Of a stretch of DNA of 59,352 nt, positions 44,613 through 55,100 are shown one piece after another. The notes under the pieces were generated by a model. The model did no database searches. It was given only the letters and a program-made list of their open reading frames with translations, and was not told the DNA's origin. The stretch is from Planctomycetota bacterium (lineage in GTDB: Bacteria; Planctomycetota; PUPC01; JACPCR01). A program made the position numbers and the translations under genes. Position 1 is the first letter of the stretch. Each line of letters begins with the position of its first letter. The stretch is taken from contig JAQBXN010000005.1 in the NCBI GenBank assembly GCA_027625095.1, forward strand, positions 86,959-146,310. The letters are read 5' to 3'.

Positions 44613-46733
44613 CACTACATTGGCAGGACGCTTGCCGTAATTCTGGGCATAAGTTCTCTGAGCTTCGGGCTCGAGGTGAAAACCGAGGATGGACTTGCTC
44701 TCAAGATGACTCGAGAGGGCACCATCGAGCGCTTGATATTGGGCGAAAAGTGGCAGCGTTTGAACAGCTTTAATGGCGGCTTGCAGATCCGGGACGCGCA
44801 CAACCCAAATGTACCTTACGAGGTACGCGCCACCCACAAAGAAGAGGGACCCTCCCAGGTATTCAATTTCAATATCGAGGAACTCCTTCTCACGGCGAAA
44901 ATGAGGTATACAGGCGGGGAAAACTACATCACCATCGATATTGAGCTAACGGATACATCCCAAAAGGCAAGGTCGCTCGACGTGAATTACATCCTTCCTG
45001 TCGGTGAAAAAGGCTGGATGTGGTCGCCCAATCTGCGTACCACACGGATTATCCAGAACGGAGATGTATATTCCGTTGACGGGACAGACTTGGGGATCGG
45101 AGATTCCGACGGGCTTTCACTCTATCCGTTCTGCTCGCTCGCTGGGCCAGAAGGTGGCATTTCACTGGCAATACCTCCCAGTCATCCCGTGTGCAGTTCG
45201 TTCAGGTATGAGCGCGGCCAACTTTCGTTAGAGGCCAATCTAGGCATTGCGGAATCCAGCGAAACACGGCGTACCACGCTGAGACTATTGCTCTACAGGT
45301 GTGACCCCTCCGGCGGTTTGCGTGATACAGCTCAGCGGTACTCTGAATTCAATCCACAATATTTTGAAAGCCATTTTACACAGGCTGGCGCTGCCTTATT
45401 GAATGAGAAACTCCCGACCATAGACACCGACAACCTCGGCTTTAAACCGTCCGCTTTACATTCGTTGTATGCTGTGAAGATTCCTCTCGCGGAGAAGGTT
45501 GCTCCGGAAGCCACAAAGAAGAGTTCGTCGTTTGCACGCGTCTCGGCATTGTTTCAACTTAAGTATTTCTATATTTATCCCAAGTCACCGGGTTATGCCG
45601 AGAGCCTGTTGAAGTATGTCGCGGATCCGGTCCTGCAGGCAGAAGTCGACCCTTTCTGGGGCGCCTATTCCGCTCTCCCCAAAATCATAACCAACTCGGT
45701 TGTACGCATGCCAAATGCCTGGCCCGCCTTAGATGGATTTCAAAGCGAACTGATAGACAAAGATGAACTCGGCGCCCGTCAGATTAACTATCTCGTCAAT
45801 GTCGAACCGGGACTCTTTACAGACAAGAGCGATTCAGCCGGGTTTACAGCGGGGAAACAAATCCTCGCGTCCCTCCGTGAGGCAATGAAATCCGACTCAT
45901 TCGACGGGATCTGTTTGACTGATGTGGTATCCGCTTCGGTAGGGCTCAATTTCAATCGCGACCATTTCCCTTACGCATCCCACCCGCTCACCTACGACCG
46001 CAAACTCCAACGACCAGCCATGCTGAATCTGTTCAGCGTCGTTTCCCTGTTAAATCAGCTGAGACTCGACTTCGGCCAGAAAGGCCAGCAATCCGCCAAG
46101 AGCATTTGGATTCATGGAAAAGATTTCAATCGAATTCCTTCGTACCCGTTGCTCCACCTTTCAGACGTCATCAGCCTGGAGGCACATCCAGATCAACGGA
46201 ATTTTGCCCGGTATGATGCGATTCGTGTGAATGCTGGCAGCAAGCCCCTTCTGGCTATCATCGGGCCTGACGCCGCAGCGGCTGCAGAGGAGAAGAGCGA
46301 AGTGCTCCCGGACCTTCTTCGCTGGCACACCTATTACGGAATTCCTCTTTCGCTTGGACCACTGTGGTCCAGTAAGACCTTTGCGCCGAAACTCAAAGAG
46401 AATTCCGCTCTGATTGAAACGCACCTGAAGGTGGCCATAGCTCTGTGCCAGGCCGGCTGGAAAGCCATCCCACAAGCAATATCGAACCACACAGGGGTTC
46501 ATGTCGAGCGCTTCGGCCCCGGCGGGGATGGGCAGTTCTTCACTGTTTACAGCACTGCAGAAGAGACGGTGGATGTCACCTTATCTGTGCCGGCGAAGCT
46601 GGTGTCCGGCACACCGAACGTCATCGAACTGCTGAACGGCCGGAATGTCTCCATCTCAAAGCAGGGCGAGCATTGGATGATGACAATCCGCATCCGGCCT
46701 TCAGATTGCCAGGTCCTTAAAATTGGCCGGTAG
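44610..46733 (+). CDS. Secreted glycosidase-like protein, unknown family
   Basis: The 707-aa product starts at TTG 44610 by its strong ribosome site; its signal peptide is MHYIGRTLAVILGISSLSFG. Residues about 20-250 are beta-sandwich (EDGLALKMTREGTIERLILG, ITIDIELTDTSQKARSLD), residues about 280-580 probably a TIM barrel (VEPGLFTDKSDSAGF, FDGICLTDVVSAS, VISLEAHPD), and the end a beta domain with VTLSVPAKLVSG. The overall order resembles alpha-galactosidase-like (GH36/GH31-related) or GH-family unknowns. Catalytic carboxylates are not assigned. It fits the surrounding polysaccharide theme. It sits 271 nt after the small 78-aa gene. Confidence 0.78.
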   Translation: MHYIGRTLAVILGISSLSFGLEVKTEDGLALKMTREGTIERLILGEKWQRLNSFNGGLQIRDAHNPNVPYEVRATHKEEGPSQVFNFNIEELLLTAKMRYTGGENYITIDIELTDTSQKARSLDVNYILPVGEKGWMWSPNLRTTRIIQNGDVYSVDGTDLGIGDSDGLSLYPFCSLAGPEGGISLAIPPSHPVCSSFRYERGQLSLEANLGIAESSETRRTTLRLLLYRCDPSGGLRDTAQRYSEFNPQYFESHFTQAGAALLNEKLPTIDTDNLGFKPSALHSLYAVKIPLAEKVAPEATKKSSSFARVSALFQLKYFYIYPKSPGYAESLLKYVADPVLQAEVDPFWGAYSALPKIITNSVVRMPNAWPALDGFQSELIDKDELGARQINYLVNVEPGLFTDKSDSAGFTAGKQILASLREAMKSDSFDGICLTDVVSASVGLNFNRDHFPYASHPLTYDRKLQRPAMLNLFSVVSLLNQLRLDFGQKGQQSAKSIWIHGKDFNRIPSYPLLHLSDVISLEAHPDQRNFARYDAIRVNAGSKPLLAIIGPDAAAAAEEKSEVLPDLLRWHTYYGIPLSLGPLWSSKTFAPKLKENSALIETHLKVAIALCQAGWKAIPQAISNHTGVHVERFGPGGDGQFFTVYSTAEETVDVTLSVPAKLVSGTPNVIELLNGRNVSISKQGEHWMMTIRIRPSDCQVLKIGR

Positions 46734-46886
46734 ACAAGGCCTCCGCATCCTGAGGAAGCTGAAAACCCCAACTCAAATTCTGCCCTGACAGGATGGACTT
46801 CATACTCGCTGACCTGCTGTGGCCCCACTTGGGGTAGATTAATTGTCGGCAGACCAATTTGAAGAGTTCAGCAACATTAGTCTGCC

Positions 46887-47054
46887 CCTAACGCGGCCTT
46901 TGGCCGCAACCAAACCTGGGAACGGAGGCGTCTCGCCTCCGCACGGAAGCGAGACGCTTTCGCTCCCAGGAAGGTTCTCCGCGTGCTGCGGAGATCTTTG
47001 GTAGCTGCGGCTTCTCGCCGCAGCTACGGTTTGCGGACGATAGGCCGCGTTAGG
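46887..47054. mobile_element. MITE-like non-autonomous element, complete copy
   Basis: 168 bp bounded by perfect 13-bp terminal inverted repeats (CCTAACGCGGCCT at 46887-46899 and its complement at 47042-47054). The interior has nested hairpins (GCGGCCTTTGGCCGC; GGAGGCGTCTCGCCTCC; a GGAAGC/GCTTTC hairpin), so the transcript or single strand would fold strongly. There is no coding capacity. A truncated copy is at 31511-31620 and a right-end remnant at 15149-15182. No target-site duplication is obvious. Being repeated between unrelated genes, it is probably mobilised by a transposase elsewhere; a REP-type or structural repeat is the alternative. Confidence 0.65.
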
Positions 47055-47164
47055 ATCAGATTAGGACATAGAGATTCTTTACCACGCAAACTGTTCGTGC
47101 ACCCGACGAAGATTAAGACGAAGAAATAAACAGCCGGACGATATCTTAAGCTCGCACCATTCCA

Positions 47165-47299
47165 TCGTAGGTGGGGCGTCCCGCCCGTCTTCAGCCACAG
47201 ATCTCCACAAGCCAGCGTGACGCCGGCGTACCCGAGGAATCTGATCTGCCTTCGGGAGAAGGCAGCCATGGGATGTCGGCCGGGACGGCCAACCTACGA
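47165..47299. repeat. Second inverted-repeat element
   Basis: About 135 bp bounded by TCGTAGGT (47165-47172) and ACCTACGA (47292-47299). The homology extends inward as GTGGGGCGTCCCG against CGGGACGGCCAAC with mismatches. It has no coding capacity and differs from the element at 46887. Single copy in this window. Confidence 0.5.
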
Positions 47300-47302
47300 T
47301 TG

Positions 47303-48307
47303 CTAAATCAGCAGACTCACCGAATTATTCACAGTGGTCGATTCGGTGTTATCCATGGAAGCGTTGCCGGTGTTCTTGGCCCGGCCGTTGTTTTCGGTGA
47401 CGACGTAACCTTCATCTTCTCCGGCGCCCGCGTCCATGAGATGGTTCTGTTCCTGGCTTGCTGAGCTTTTGCTCACGGCGGAGATGATCTGGTTTGGGTT
47501 GGCGTTCATTGCCGCGAGCACTCTCGTCGAACGCGGGGATAGATCCCCGATCTCGAACTTACTGAGGTTGAAGCTGCCGATGAGGTCGACGCGGTTGTTC
47601 GCACTGGTGATGCCGGTGTCCTGGGTGATGTCGTTGTCTGCGACTCCACCGTCGGCGATGGCGCGCTGGGTGACCGGGTTGGTGGCGCTGCCCTGACGTT
47701 GGCCGTGGGCAAACACTGCCTGGGCCTGGAGGTCACCGACGCTGCCTTCTATCTCGCGGAATCTTGCCTGGTTGAACGCGTTGCCGACCGCGTTGGCGAT
47801 GGTCGTATTAGAGACCGTTGCCGAGAGATCGATATCAAACTGTTGGATCGTGTCCGACCGTTGATTGATATCGTTTTCGGCATCACTGTCTGTGCCGGTA
47901 AAGTCATTCAATTTGGCCAGTGCATCTTGCGCACCGTTCTGGTCCTGAGCGATCTGGCTGCCTGCCTTCGCGATGTAATCCTCGGCATTGGCGCCGGCGA
48001 TGTAGCGTTGCAGGTAATTGAAATCGAAGTTGGCCGCATTCGCGTTCGTGGCCTGGACAGCCTGGATGGTGATCTGCTGCCGGTTATTGGTCACGACTAC
48101 CTGCGAAATGTCTTCAGCCTGGGTCTGGTCGTTATCGACGTTTCCCCCGCTGAAGGCGCGTGCGGCCTGGTCGGTATTCGCCGACTGCGATGCAGAGCGG
48201 AAACCTTCGGACAACAGGTGATTCATGATCGCCCGCTGTTCGCGGACACCGCCCTGGAGCATACCGGGGTCAGTGAATGGGGTGGTTGAAAGAGATGAAA
48301 GGGACAT
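47303..48307 (-). CDS. Cys-free, Asn/Gln-rich low-complexity protein, unknown
   Basis: The 334-aa protein (MSLSSLSTTPFTDPGML...NNSVSLLI) has no Cys or Trp and is rich in Asn, Gln, Ala, Ser and Asp (e.g. NRQQITIQAVQATNANAAN, QARFREIEGSVGDLQAQAVF). It lacks a signal peptide and membrane segments. No family is recognised. The ATG has a strong Shine-Dalgarno (AGGAGG), so expression is likely. It lies about 200 nt downstream of, and in the same orientation as, the minus-strand giant protein half, and could belong to the same surface-protein locus. Composition resembles secreted or self-assembling proteins, but no assembly role is demonstrated. Confidence 0.65.
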   Translation of the reverse strand: MSLSSLSTTPFTDPGMLQGGVREQRAIMNHLLSEGFRSASQSANTDQAARAFSGGNVDNDQTQAEDISQVVVTNNRQQITIQAVQATNANAANFDFNYLQRYIAGANAEDYIAKAGSQIAQDQNGAQDALAKLNDFTGTDSDAENDINQRSDTIQQFDIDLSATVSNTTIANAVGNAFNQARFREIEGSVGDLQAQAVFAHGQRQGSATNPVTQRAIADGGVADNDITQDTGITSANNRVDLIGSFNLSKFEIGDLSPRSTRVLAAMNANPNQIISAVSKSSASQEQNHLMDAGAGEDEGYVVTENNGRAKNTGNASMDNTESTTVNNSVSLLI

Positions 48308-48363
48308 GGGTTACCTCCTCGTGAGAGAAAATTCAGCTTTGGTGGTTCTTCGTGTCAGGACAG

Positions 48364-48380
48364 TGCGTAATACGTAATAC
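48364..48380. repeat. Short GTAATAC-rich intergenic array
   Basis: TGCGTAATACGTAATAC: two tandem 7-nt GTAATAC-like units. Compare 4601-4624 and 5520-5542. It lies between the Asn-rich gene and the giant gene's C-terminus. Confidence 0.4.
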
Positions 48381-48507
48381 TTGAGTTTTAGGCTTGGATG
48401 GCCGGTTTGGTTTTGAGATCGGTTGTTCATTTCTGTTCTCTGTTCCTGGTTTTGGCTTTGTCTTTTGTCTTTTGTCTGCGGTCTCAGGACTCAGGACTCA
48501 TTTTCTT

Positions 48508-51500
48508 CTATCCGAACAAAGTAATTCTCAGGACTCCCTCAAGGGCCACATCGCTTTGGTTGGCGATGAGGTTGGTCATGAGCTCGTCGATGAGAGCGTT
48601 GATTGAAGTTGCCATCGAGGCCTGGATGCGGCTCTTGATAATCTGGTCGCGAATGTCGCCGGAGGAATCATCTTCCTGGCCGTCAATGGTGTTTGTTCCG
48701 CGCTGTCCGAGGATGCTGTCCGCTCCATTTCCACCAAGTATGGTGTCACTGGCGGAAGTGACGCTGTCACATTGTCATTGCCGCTGCCAGCGTTGACGGT
48801 GTAGTTGCCCGAGCCAAGGATGACGTTGTCCGCTCCACCGCCGCTGTTAATGGTGCCGCCGCCGCTGCCGAGGGCGTTAATCGTGTCCGCGCCGTCACCG
48901 GTAGTGAAATCCACTGCCGACGAGATGCCGGACTGGACGTTGATAGTGATGGCCGGGCCGTCGGATGCGTTCAGGACGATGGTATTGATACCGCTGAAAT
49001 TGTCCGATTCGAAGTCATCGAAGACGCTGCTTTCACCGATGAGTTGAACATTCCCGCCCGAGCCCTCGAAGTTGAAGGTGGTCGAATGGATGAGGTCGCT
49101 GTCAACGGTCAGTGTACTGCCGGACTTGGACACGTATTCCGGAGCGTCATCGTCATCGGGCTGTGAGCCCAACTCGACTTCGAAGATTGTGATGTCGAGC
49201 AATTTGAACTTCGCCGTCATGCCAGTGGCAGTAATTTCAACCTCCGCGGAAGCGGAAACGTCGACGCTGATGCCGAGCAGGTCTTCATACGACCCCGTTA
49301 TCTCAAAGGACACGTCGAATTCGCTATCGCTAAGCCCTACGGAAGTATCGACCTCCACCCCGAGCGTAGCAACGAACAGGTCGAGTGAGAGGTCGGTGCT
49401 GGCCGTCCCACTCAGGTCGAACTGGAAGTTGGACTTGATATAGCCATCGATGCTGACATCGACGGAAAGCAGGTCCCCTAGCAGCGGCACGTCCAAGTCC
49501 AGTGCTAGTTCCAGGTTGTTGAAAGTGATCTGGAAGACGCCGCCAGAGAGCCCGATGCTGGCGCTGTCGCCGGTCATCTCGAAGTAGGCCACCTTCACCT
49601 CGACCTCGCTGATGCTGACCAAGTAGGTATTGTTGCTGGTATTGATTCGGACACGGAAATCTCCGTCCACCTTGATCAGCGGAATGGCAATCTTCTCCGC
49701 ACCGATGTTGATATCCAGGATGAAGTGCGGGTCATTGGTGATGGCGGCTGAGCCGTTCACGGCCAGGCTGCCAAATCCACCCAGATCCAGAGACGCATCC
49801 AGCGAGACCGCAAAGCCCGAGCTATTGATGGTCATGTCGAACTGACCCCTCAAGTTGAACAAGGCCAGCGTGGTCAGCTCACCGCCAAGGACGACGCGAG
49901 CGGTCTGAGCGGCCAGCGAGCGGGTCGTCGCAGTGTCAATATCGCCGGAATCCGGGTCGATACTGAAAGTTTTGATAGTGCGCGCCTGGCTGCCGGTATT
50001 TAGCTCGAGGAGGAACGTACCGTCGAGAGTAAACAAGTTGCCGGCGCCAGAGAAGGTACCGACGGACAGTTGCATCTCGATGCCGCCGGCCAGACCGTTC
50101 TCATCGATGAAGAGGAAACCGTTGACGGCAGCCGCTCCGAGCAGCGGCATGTTGACTGCCGCGGAGGTCTGCGCCTTCAGGCCGGTGCCGTCCACCGAAA
50201 AGTCTGTAACCGCAGATGCCAGGGTGATGGGGTCGATAGGTCGATATCGAGGAAGAAGAGGTCGATCGAGCCTTCGTGATGGAAGCGCAGGCCGGTCGCA
50301 ATCTCGAGTGCCTCGTTGTCGCGGATAATGGTCTGTTTCGAGCCGGTGGTGTTGATCTGGAAGTTCATATTGCCGTTGATAAACAGCCCGAACGGCGTGG
50401 TGCCCGGAGCGGTGTTGTCGCCCTGCACCATGGTGAGATCTCCGTAGAGCCCGCCTGTGTTCAGGAAGAACTCGCCGTCCATGGTGTAGGTAAGGCCGAG
50501 GAATTTGGCGTCCCCGTTGAGGAACATATACAGCCCGGAGGTGTCCTTCCGGAGGATGAACTCCCAGTCGGTCATCTCGAAGATATCGCGTGAGATGTCG
50601 CTGAATCCAGGGAGTAGGACTTCGTCCACACTGGCCGTGGCTTCGAAGGCCCGTGCCGGTGGCGAGGCCAGTGGCGCCGACGTTCGGGAAAATCTTGACC
50701 GTGGTTGCCGCGACGGTCAGAGTGCTGGTAATCCCCGCTGGATTGTTATAAGGAATAACAAGATTGCTCAGGGTGACCACGAGTCCATCGATAGTGAAGA
50801 GCGGCGCTGCATTAACGGTCTGAGTAAAGGTCAAAGTCGCGCTTCCGAGCTCAACCCTGTCGGTTCTGATGACCAGGTTTTGAATTGTCAGGTTCGGCAG
50901 GGCAGCAAAGCCGAGAATTTCGAGGGTTGCGCTGCCGATGCGCGCTACTTCATTGCCGCCACCGATTTGGAAGGACAGGTCCGTGATGGTCAGCTTGATG
51001 AGGTTGGCAAGGGTCAGCGTGGCGGTGCCGGTCATGGACACCTTGACGAAGGGGCCGGCAGGGAGGTCGACGGTCGTGTCCAGAATCTGGGTAACGGCCT
51101 GGGAAGTCGTATTCAGTTGGAGGGTGAATGCGACGCCCGGTTCGAACGCCAGGCCGATGGAACTCGTGAAACCGTTCGGCAGGCCGAGGCCGATCTGGGC
51201 GGCGACGCCTCCGCTCGTGAAGAGCATGGCGCCCGAACCGGTCAGTTCGATCAGGGTGCCGCCGTTGGCGGTGAATTTCAGACTGGTAATCTCGGCCGTG
51301 ACCGCAACGACCGTCGTGCCACCTGAGGCGGTCAATTCAAAGTCAAAATTGCCCTCTATGAGCTGTCCCGCCACAGTCATTGAACCGTCGGATATCGAGA
51401 GATGGACGAACGGGCCGGCGGGCAGATTGACTAGCACTCCGAGAATGTCGCTGACGGCTGCGTTGGTAGTATTCAGGGCGATGCCGAACGTGCCGCTGAC

Positions 51501-52104
51501 GGTGACATTGCCGAAGTCCGGGCCGTTGACCAGGGTAACGACCGCCGTTCCGGCGAGGCCACCGCTGGTGAACAGGAATGCACCGTTTCCGTCGCTCAAC
51601 TCAAGAATACGTTTGGAACCGGCATTAAGGGTGATAGCCAGTCCGGCCGCAGCAACCGAGACCGTGCTGTTTGAGAAGTTGGCTTCCAGGATGAGCGAGT
51701 CCGCGCTGATCGAGTTCCCTTTGACCGTCAGTGAAGCATTGGTCACTGTTACCCGGACGAAAACGTCGGCGGACAAGTTTACCGGCGTTCCAAGGATATC
51801 TGTCACAGCCTGGCCGGTGGTGTTCAGGGCGATGCTGAACGTGCCGCTCATACTGATGTCGGCCCCGAAGTCCGGTCCGTTCACCAGAGTCAGGCTGCCG
51901 ATACCGGCGAGTCCATCGTCGGTGAAATGGAAGGTGGCCGAACCATTGGCCAGTTCGATGATGCGCTTGCTGTCGGCATTGAGGGTCAGGCCAAGGTTGG
52001 AAACGGAGATTTCGAGGCTGTTGCTGGGCGAGAAAACGAAATTACCGGTTAGCTCCTGACCCAGGACGTTCAGCGTTCCATCAATACCGATGGTGACCGA
52101 TCTT
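48508..52104 (-). pseudogene. C-terminal part of a giant beta-strand-repeat/RTX-like protein, frameshifted and 5'-truncated
   Basis: About 1200 codons encode repeats of roughly 110-120 aa (units with ...LVNGPDFG..SGTFGIALNTT...VTDILG..VNL... and SVTIGIDG...-type strands), then RTX-like calcium-binding repeats (GDGADTINALGSGGGTINSG, GNGADSILGQRG). The natural C-terminus is LEGVLRITLFG, stop at 48508. Three shifts are needed: near 50650-50670, near 50235 and near 48765-48772. In the middle segment the correct frame reads EATASVDEVLLPGFSDISRD to LFFLDIDLS; after the last shift it reads VTSASDTILGGNGADS. The 5' end is missing: at about 52105 the strand continues as antisense of the plus-strand half. 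No signal peptide or start is present. It could be an intact gene with sequencing errors plus a structural break, or a decayed gene. Confidence 0.75.
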
Positions 52105-55100
52105 ACGATAGATGGCCTTTCCGAGAGCGACTCCGATACCCTCAAAATTGTCGGGCAGGACGAAGTCGCCGAGACCGCCACCCTTGGCCCGGATAGTACT
52201 CATCAAGGCCTCGGCCGGGCAGACACCAGCCTGCTTGGTGTCCTCTTCGACAACATCGAATCGGTCACCCTGGAGACCGGTGATGAGACCGAAGGCGGCG
52301 ACACCATCCAGCTTTCGCTGATTTCGATTCCGGTCAACATCGACGCCGGAACTCAGACGGATTCACTGACTATTATCGCTGACAACGAGCCGGCGGAGGT
52401 ATTCGTCACCGCGCCAGGTGAGGGGCGAATTGAAGGCGTGGGCTTCGGGCAGATTACGTTCAGTGGCGTTGAAACTCTCAACGCCAGCCAACTCTCGACG
52501 GAGGTGCTCAATTTTGACGCCTTCCGTGACCCCAACGGCAACGGCCCGGATAACGGCCAGCCCGATACGTTCGGCGCCCTCCTCAATGGACAGAACCTCC
52601 AGTTCTCCGTCAATGACTCCCAGATTTTCAATGGGGTGTTCGCCGGACTGGCCGAGGTCAACGTGAACGGTTCCGGGGACGACGACACATTCACCCTCGA
52701 TCTCAGTGGCGGCATCATGGAAGCCCCATTCAAATTTGCAGGAGCGGGCGGCCGGGACGAAGTCCGAATCATCGGTTCGGCCGGAGCCCTTACCGGCACT
52801 TTTGTTCCTTCCGGCACGGATGCGGGGAAGGTCGAATACACCAACGGGACAATTACCACAACCCTCGAGTTCACTGGAACGGATTCCATCCTCGACACCG
52901 CTTCCACTGCCATTATGACAGTCCAGGCCACCAGCTCGGGCAACAGCATCAGCCTGACCGATGGCTCGTCCGCCGGCCGCGGCAAAGTGGTCATCGATAA
53001 TCTTGCCACCCTCGAATTCGCCAATAAACCAGCCCTCAGGCTCGAAGGTCTCGGCGGTGGCGATACTTTTCAGATCCTCAGTTCACCGGCCGGACTGAAT
53101 TCCGTAACGCTTGATGGTGGCACAGGAGCAGACAAACTCGTCGGCCAGAACACCAGCAACGCCTGGCACGTCACCGGTAGCAGTTCCGGCACTCTGAACA
53201 CCAGCATCAGTTTCACATCCATGGAGAGTCTGACCGGCGGTGACAATGCGGACACTCTTACCTTCGACTCCGGGGCAAAGCTCACCGGAACACTCGACGC
53301 AGGGGCCGGCACTGACCAGCTCATCGTCAATGGCTCGTCCGGCAACGACTCAGTCACCGCCGGCGATTTCATGGTCACCTCCTCCAACGGTCAGATCATC
53401 ATCCACTCCAATATCGAACAGATGACGATCAATGGTCTCGCCGGCGACGACACCATAAGAGTCACCCCTTCCACCAAAGTAGCGTTTACCGTGGACGGCG
53501 GCTCGCACACCGGGGGCGACACCATCGAGGTCGATACCAAAAGCCTTGGCTTCAGCCTGGCATCGGATTCGGTCACAGTCACCGGTCTCCAGGCCGTCCG
53601 CTTCTTTAATGTTGAGGGCACAGCTCTTCTCAATGTGACCGGCAGCACCTTTTCCATCGACGGCGACACGGGCAACAACCGACTCACCTTGACCGCCAGC
53701 GACGAGACCACCGCCACGCTGGTGCTCGATGACTCAACGCCTATTACACTCGACGGCCTTGGCGCATTCACCTTCAACGGCCTGGGCGGAGACGACACTT
53801 TCGTCGTCAATAATCCGGGCGGCAGCCTCTTCGCACCGGCGAACGGTATCACTTACGATGGTGGCATCGGCAGCGACACACTGGTGCTCCAGGGAGGAGG
53901 CGGCAATGGCTTTACCGAAACCTATGAAGTCGGCCCCACCAACAGTGCTGGTAAAATCACGACAACGAATGGCAGCATCACGCAGGTCATCAACTTCACA
54001 AATCTCGAGCCGATCATGGATACGGTCACCGCAGATTCGCTGAAGGTCGTCGGCACGGACAGCGCTAACACCTTCACCTATACCGCCGGTTCGGCCAACA
54101 GCCGGGGCAAGGTGGCGGTCGACAGCTTTGAAACCATCGAATTTGCGGGCAAGGGCACGCTGGTGCTCGATGGTAAGGCGGGCGCCAATAGTTTCGTGAT
54201 CGACAATACGAACACACCAACCGGTCTGGCTAAGATCGAAGTCAAGGGCAATGAGGATGCGGATCACATGCACGTGAAGGGCAGTATTGGAGCCGTTGTC
54301 ATTGCGATTGGCGCTCTCGAGATTGAAAATGGCCCGGACATCTCCATCTCGCAGATCGATTCCGTTCGGCTGGACAACGTGAATGCCTTGAAGGTCAGAG
54401 GCGATGATTCGGCTAACGACCTCGCTATCTCAACCACCGGCACGGCATCCACCAATCTGGTTTACGAACAGACAGATTACGAAGTGAACAGCCTGCAATC
54501 GCTTCGCTTTGAAGGGGCGGGCGGCGACGACTCCGTCAGCTTCAAAGAGACCGGTCTGTTCGGATTCGCTCCCACGGCGGGCGTAAGTTTTGATGGCAGT
54601 GACGGCACGGACTCGTTCACCGGCCCCGACCAGGCCACTACATGGATTCTCACCCAGGCCAATGGCGGGCTCGCCGGCAGCCGCGTATTCACCAGTTTTG
54701 AGAATTTGATCGGCGGAAGCCAGGACGACAGTTTCGTCGTGCAAGCCACCGGCAGCATCGGCAGCATCAACGGCGGGCAGGGGACGGACAAGCTCGATTA
54801 CTCAGCCGCAGCCGGCGTGACTGTCCAACTGCAGAATGGCTCATCTACCGGAGTCTCGAGCTTTGCCGGTATCGAAAAAATCAAGGGATCGGGACTCGCC
54901 GACACCATCGTCGGCAAGAATGAAAACACGAGCTGGAACATTACCGGCATCAATACCGGCACGGTTTCGGGGATCCTGTTTGAAGGCTTTGAGAACCTGG
55001 CCGGTGGTACGGCGAATGACATTTTCGGGTTTCTTGCGGACGGCCAGGTTACCGGCACTGTCAATGGCGGCGACGGGCTCGACCGGCTGGACTTCACTAG

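Larger units (their letters stand above)
46734..47302. other. Intergenic region carrying two inverted-repeat elements
   Basis: Apart from the elements at 46887-47054 and 47165-47299 I see no gene. The two genes flanking the region converge on it, so it carries their 3' ends. Confidence 0.6.

Noticed and set aside
50938..52059. A 373-aa plus-strand open frame
   Set aside because: It is antisense to the minus-strand giant protein repeats, and its composition is Ser/Pro/Arg rich as expected from a shadow frame.
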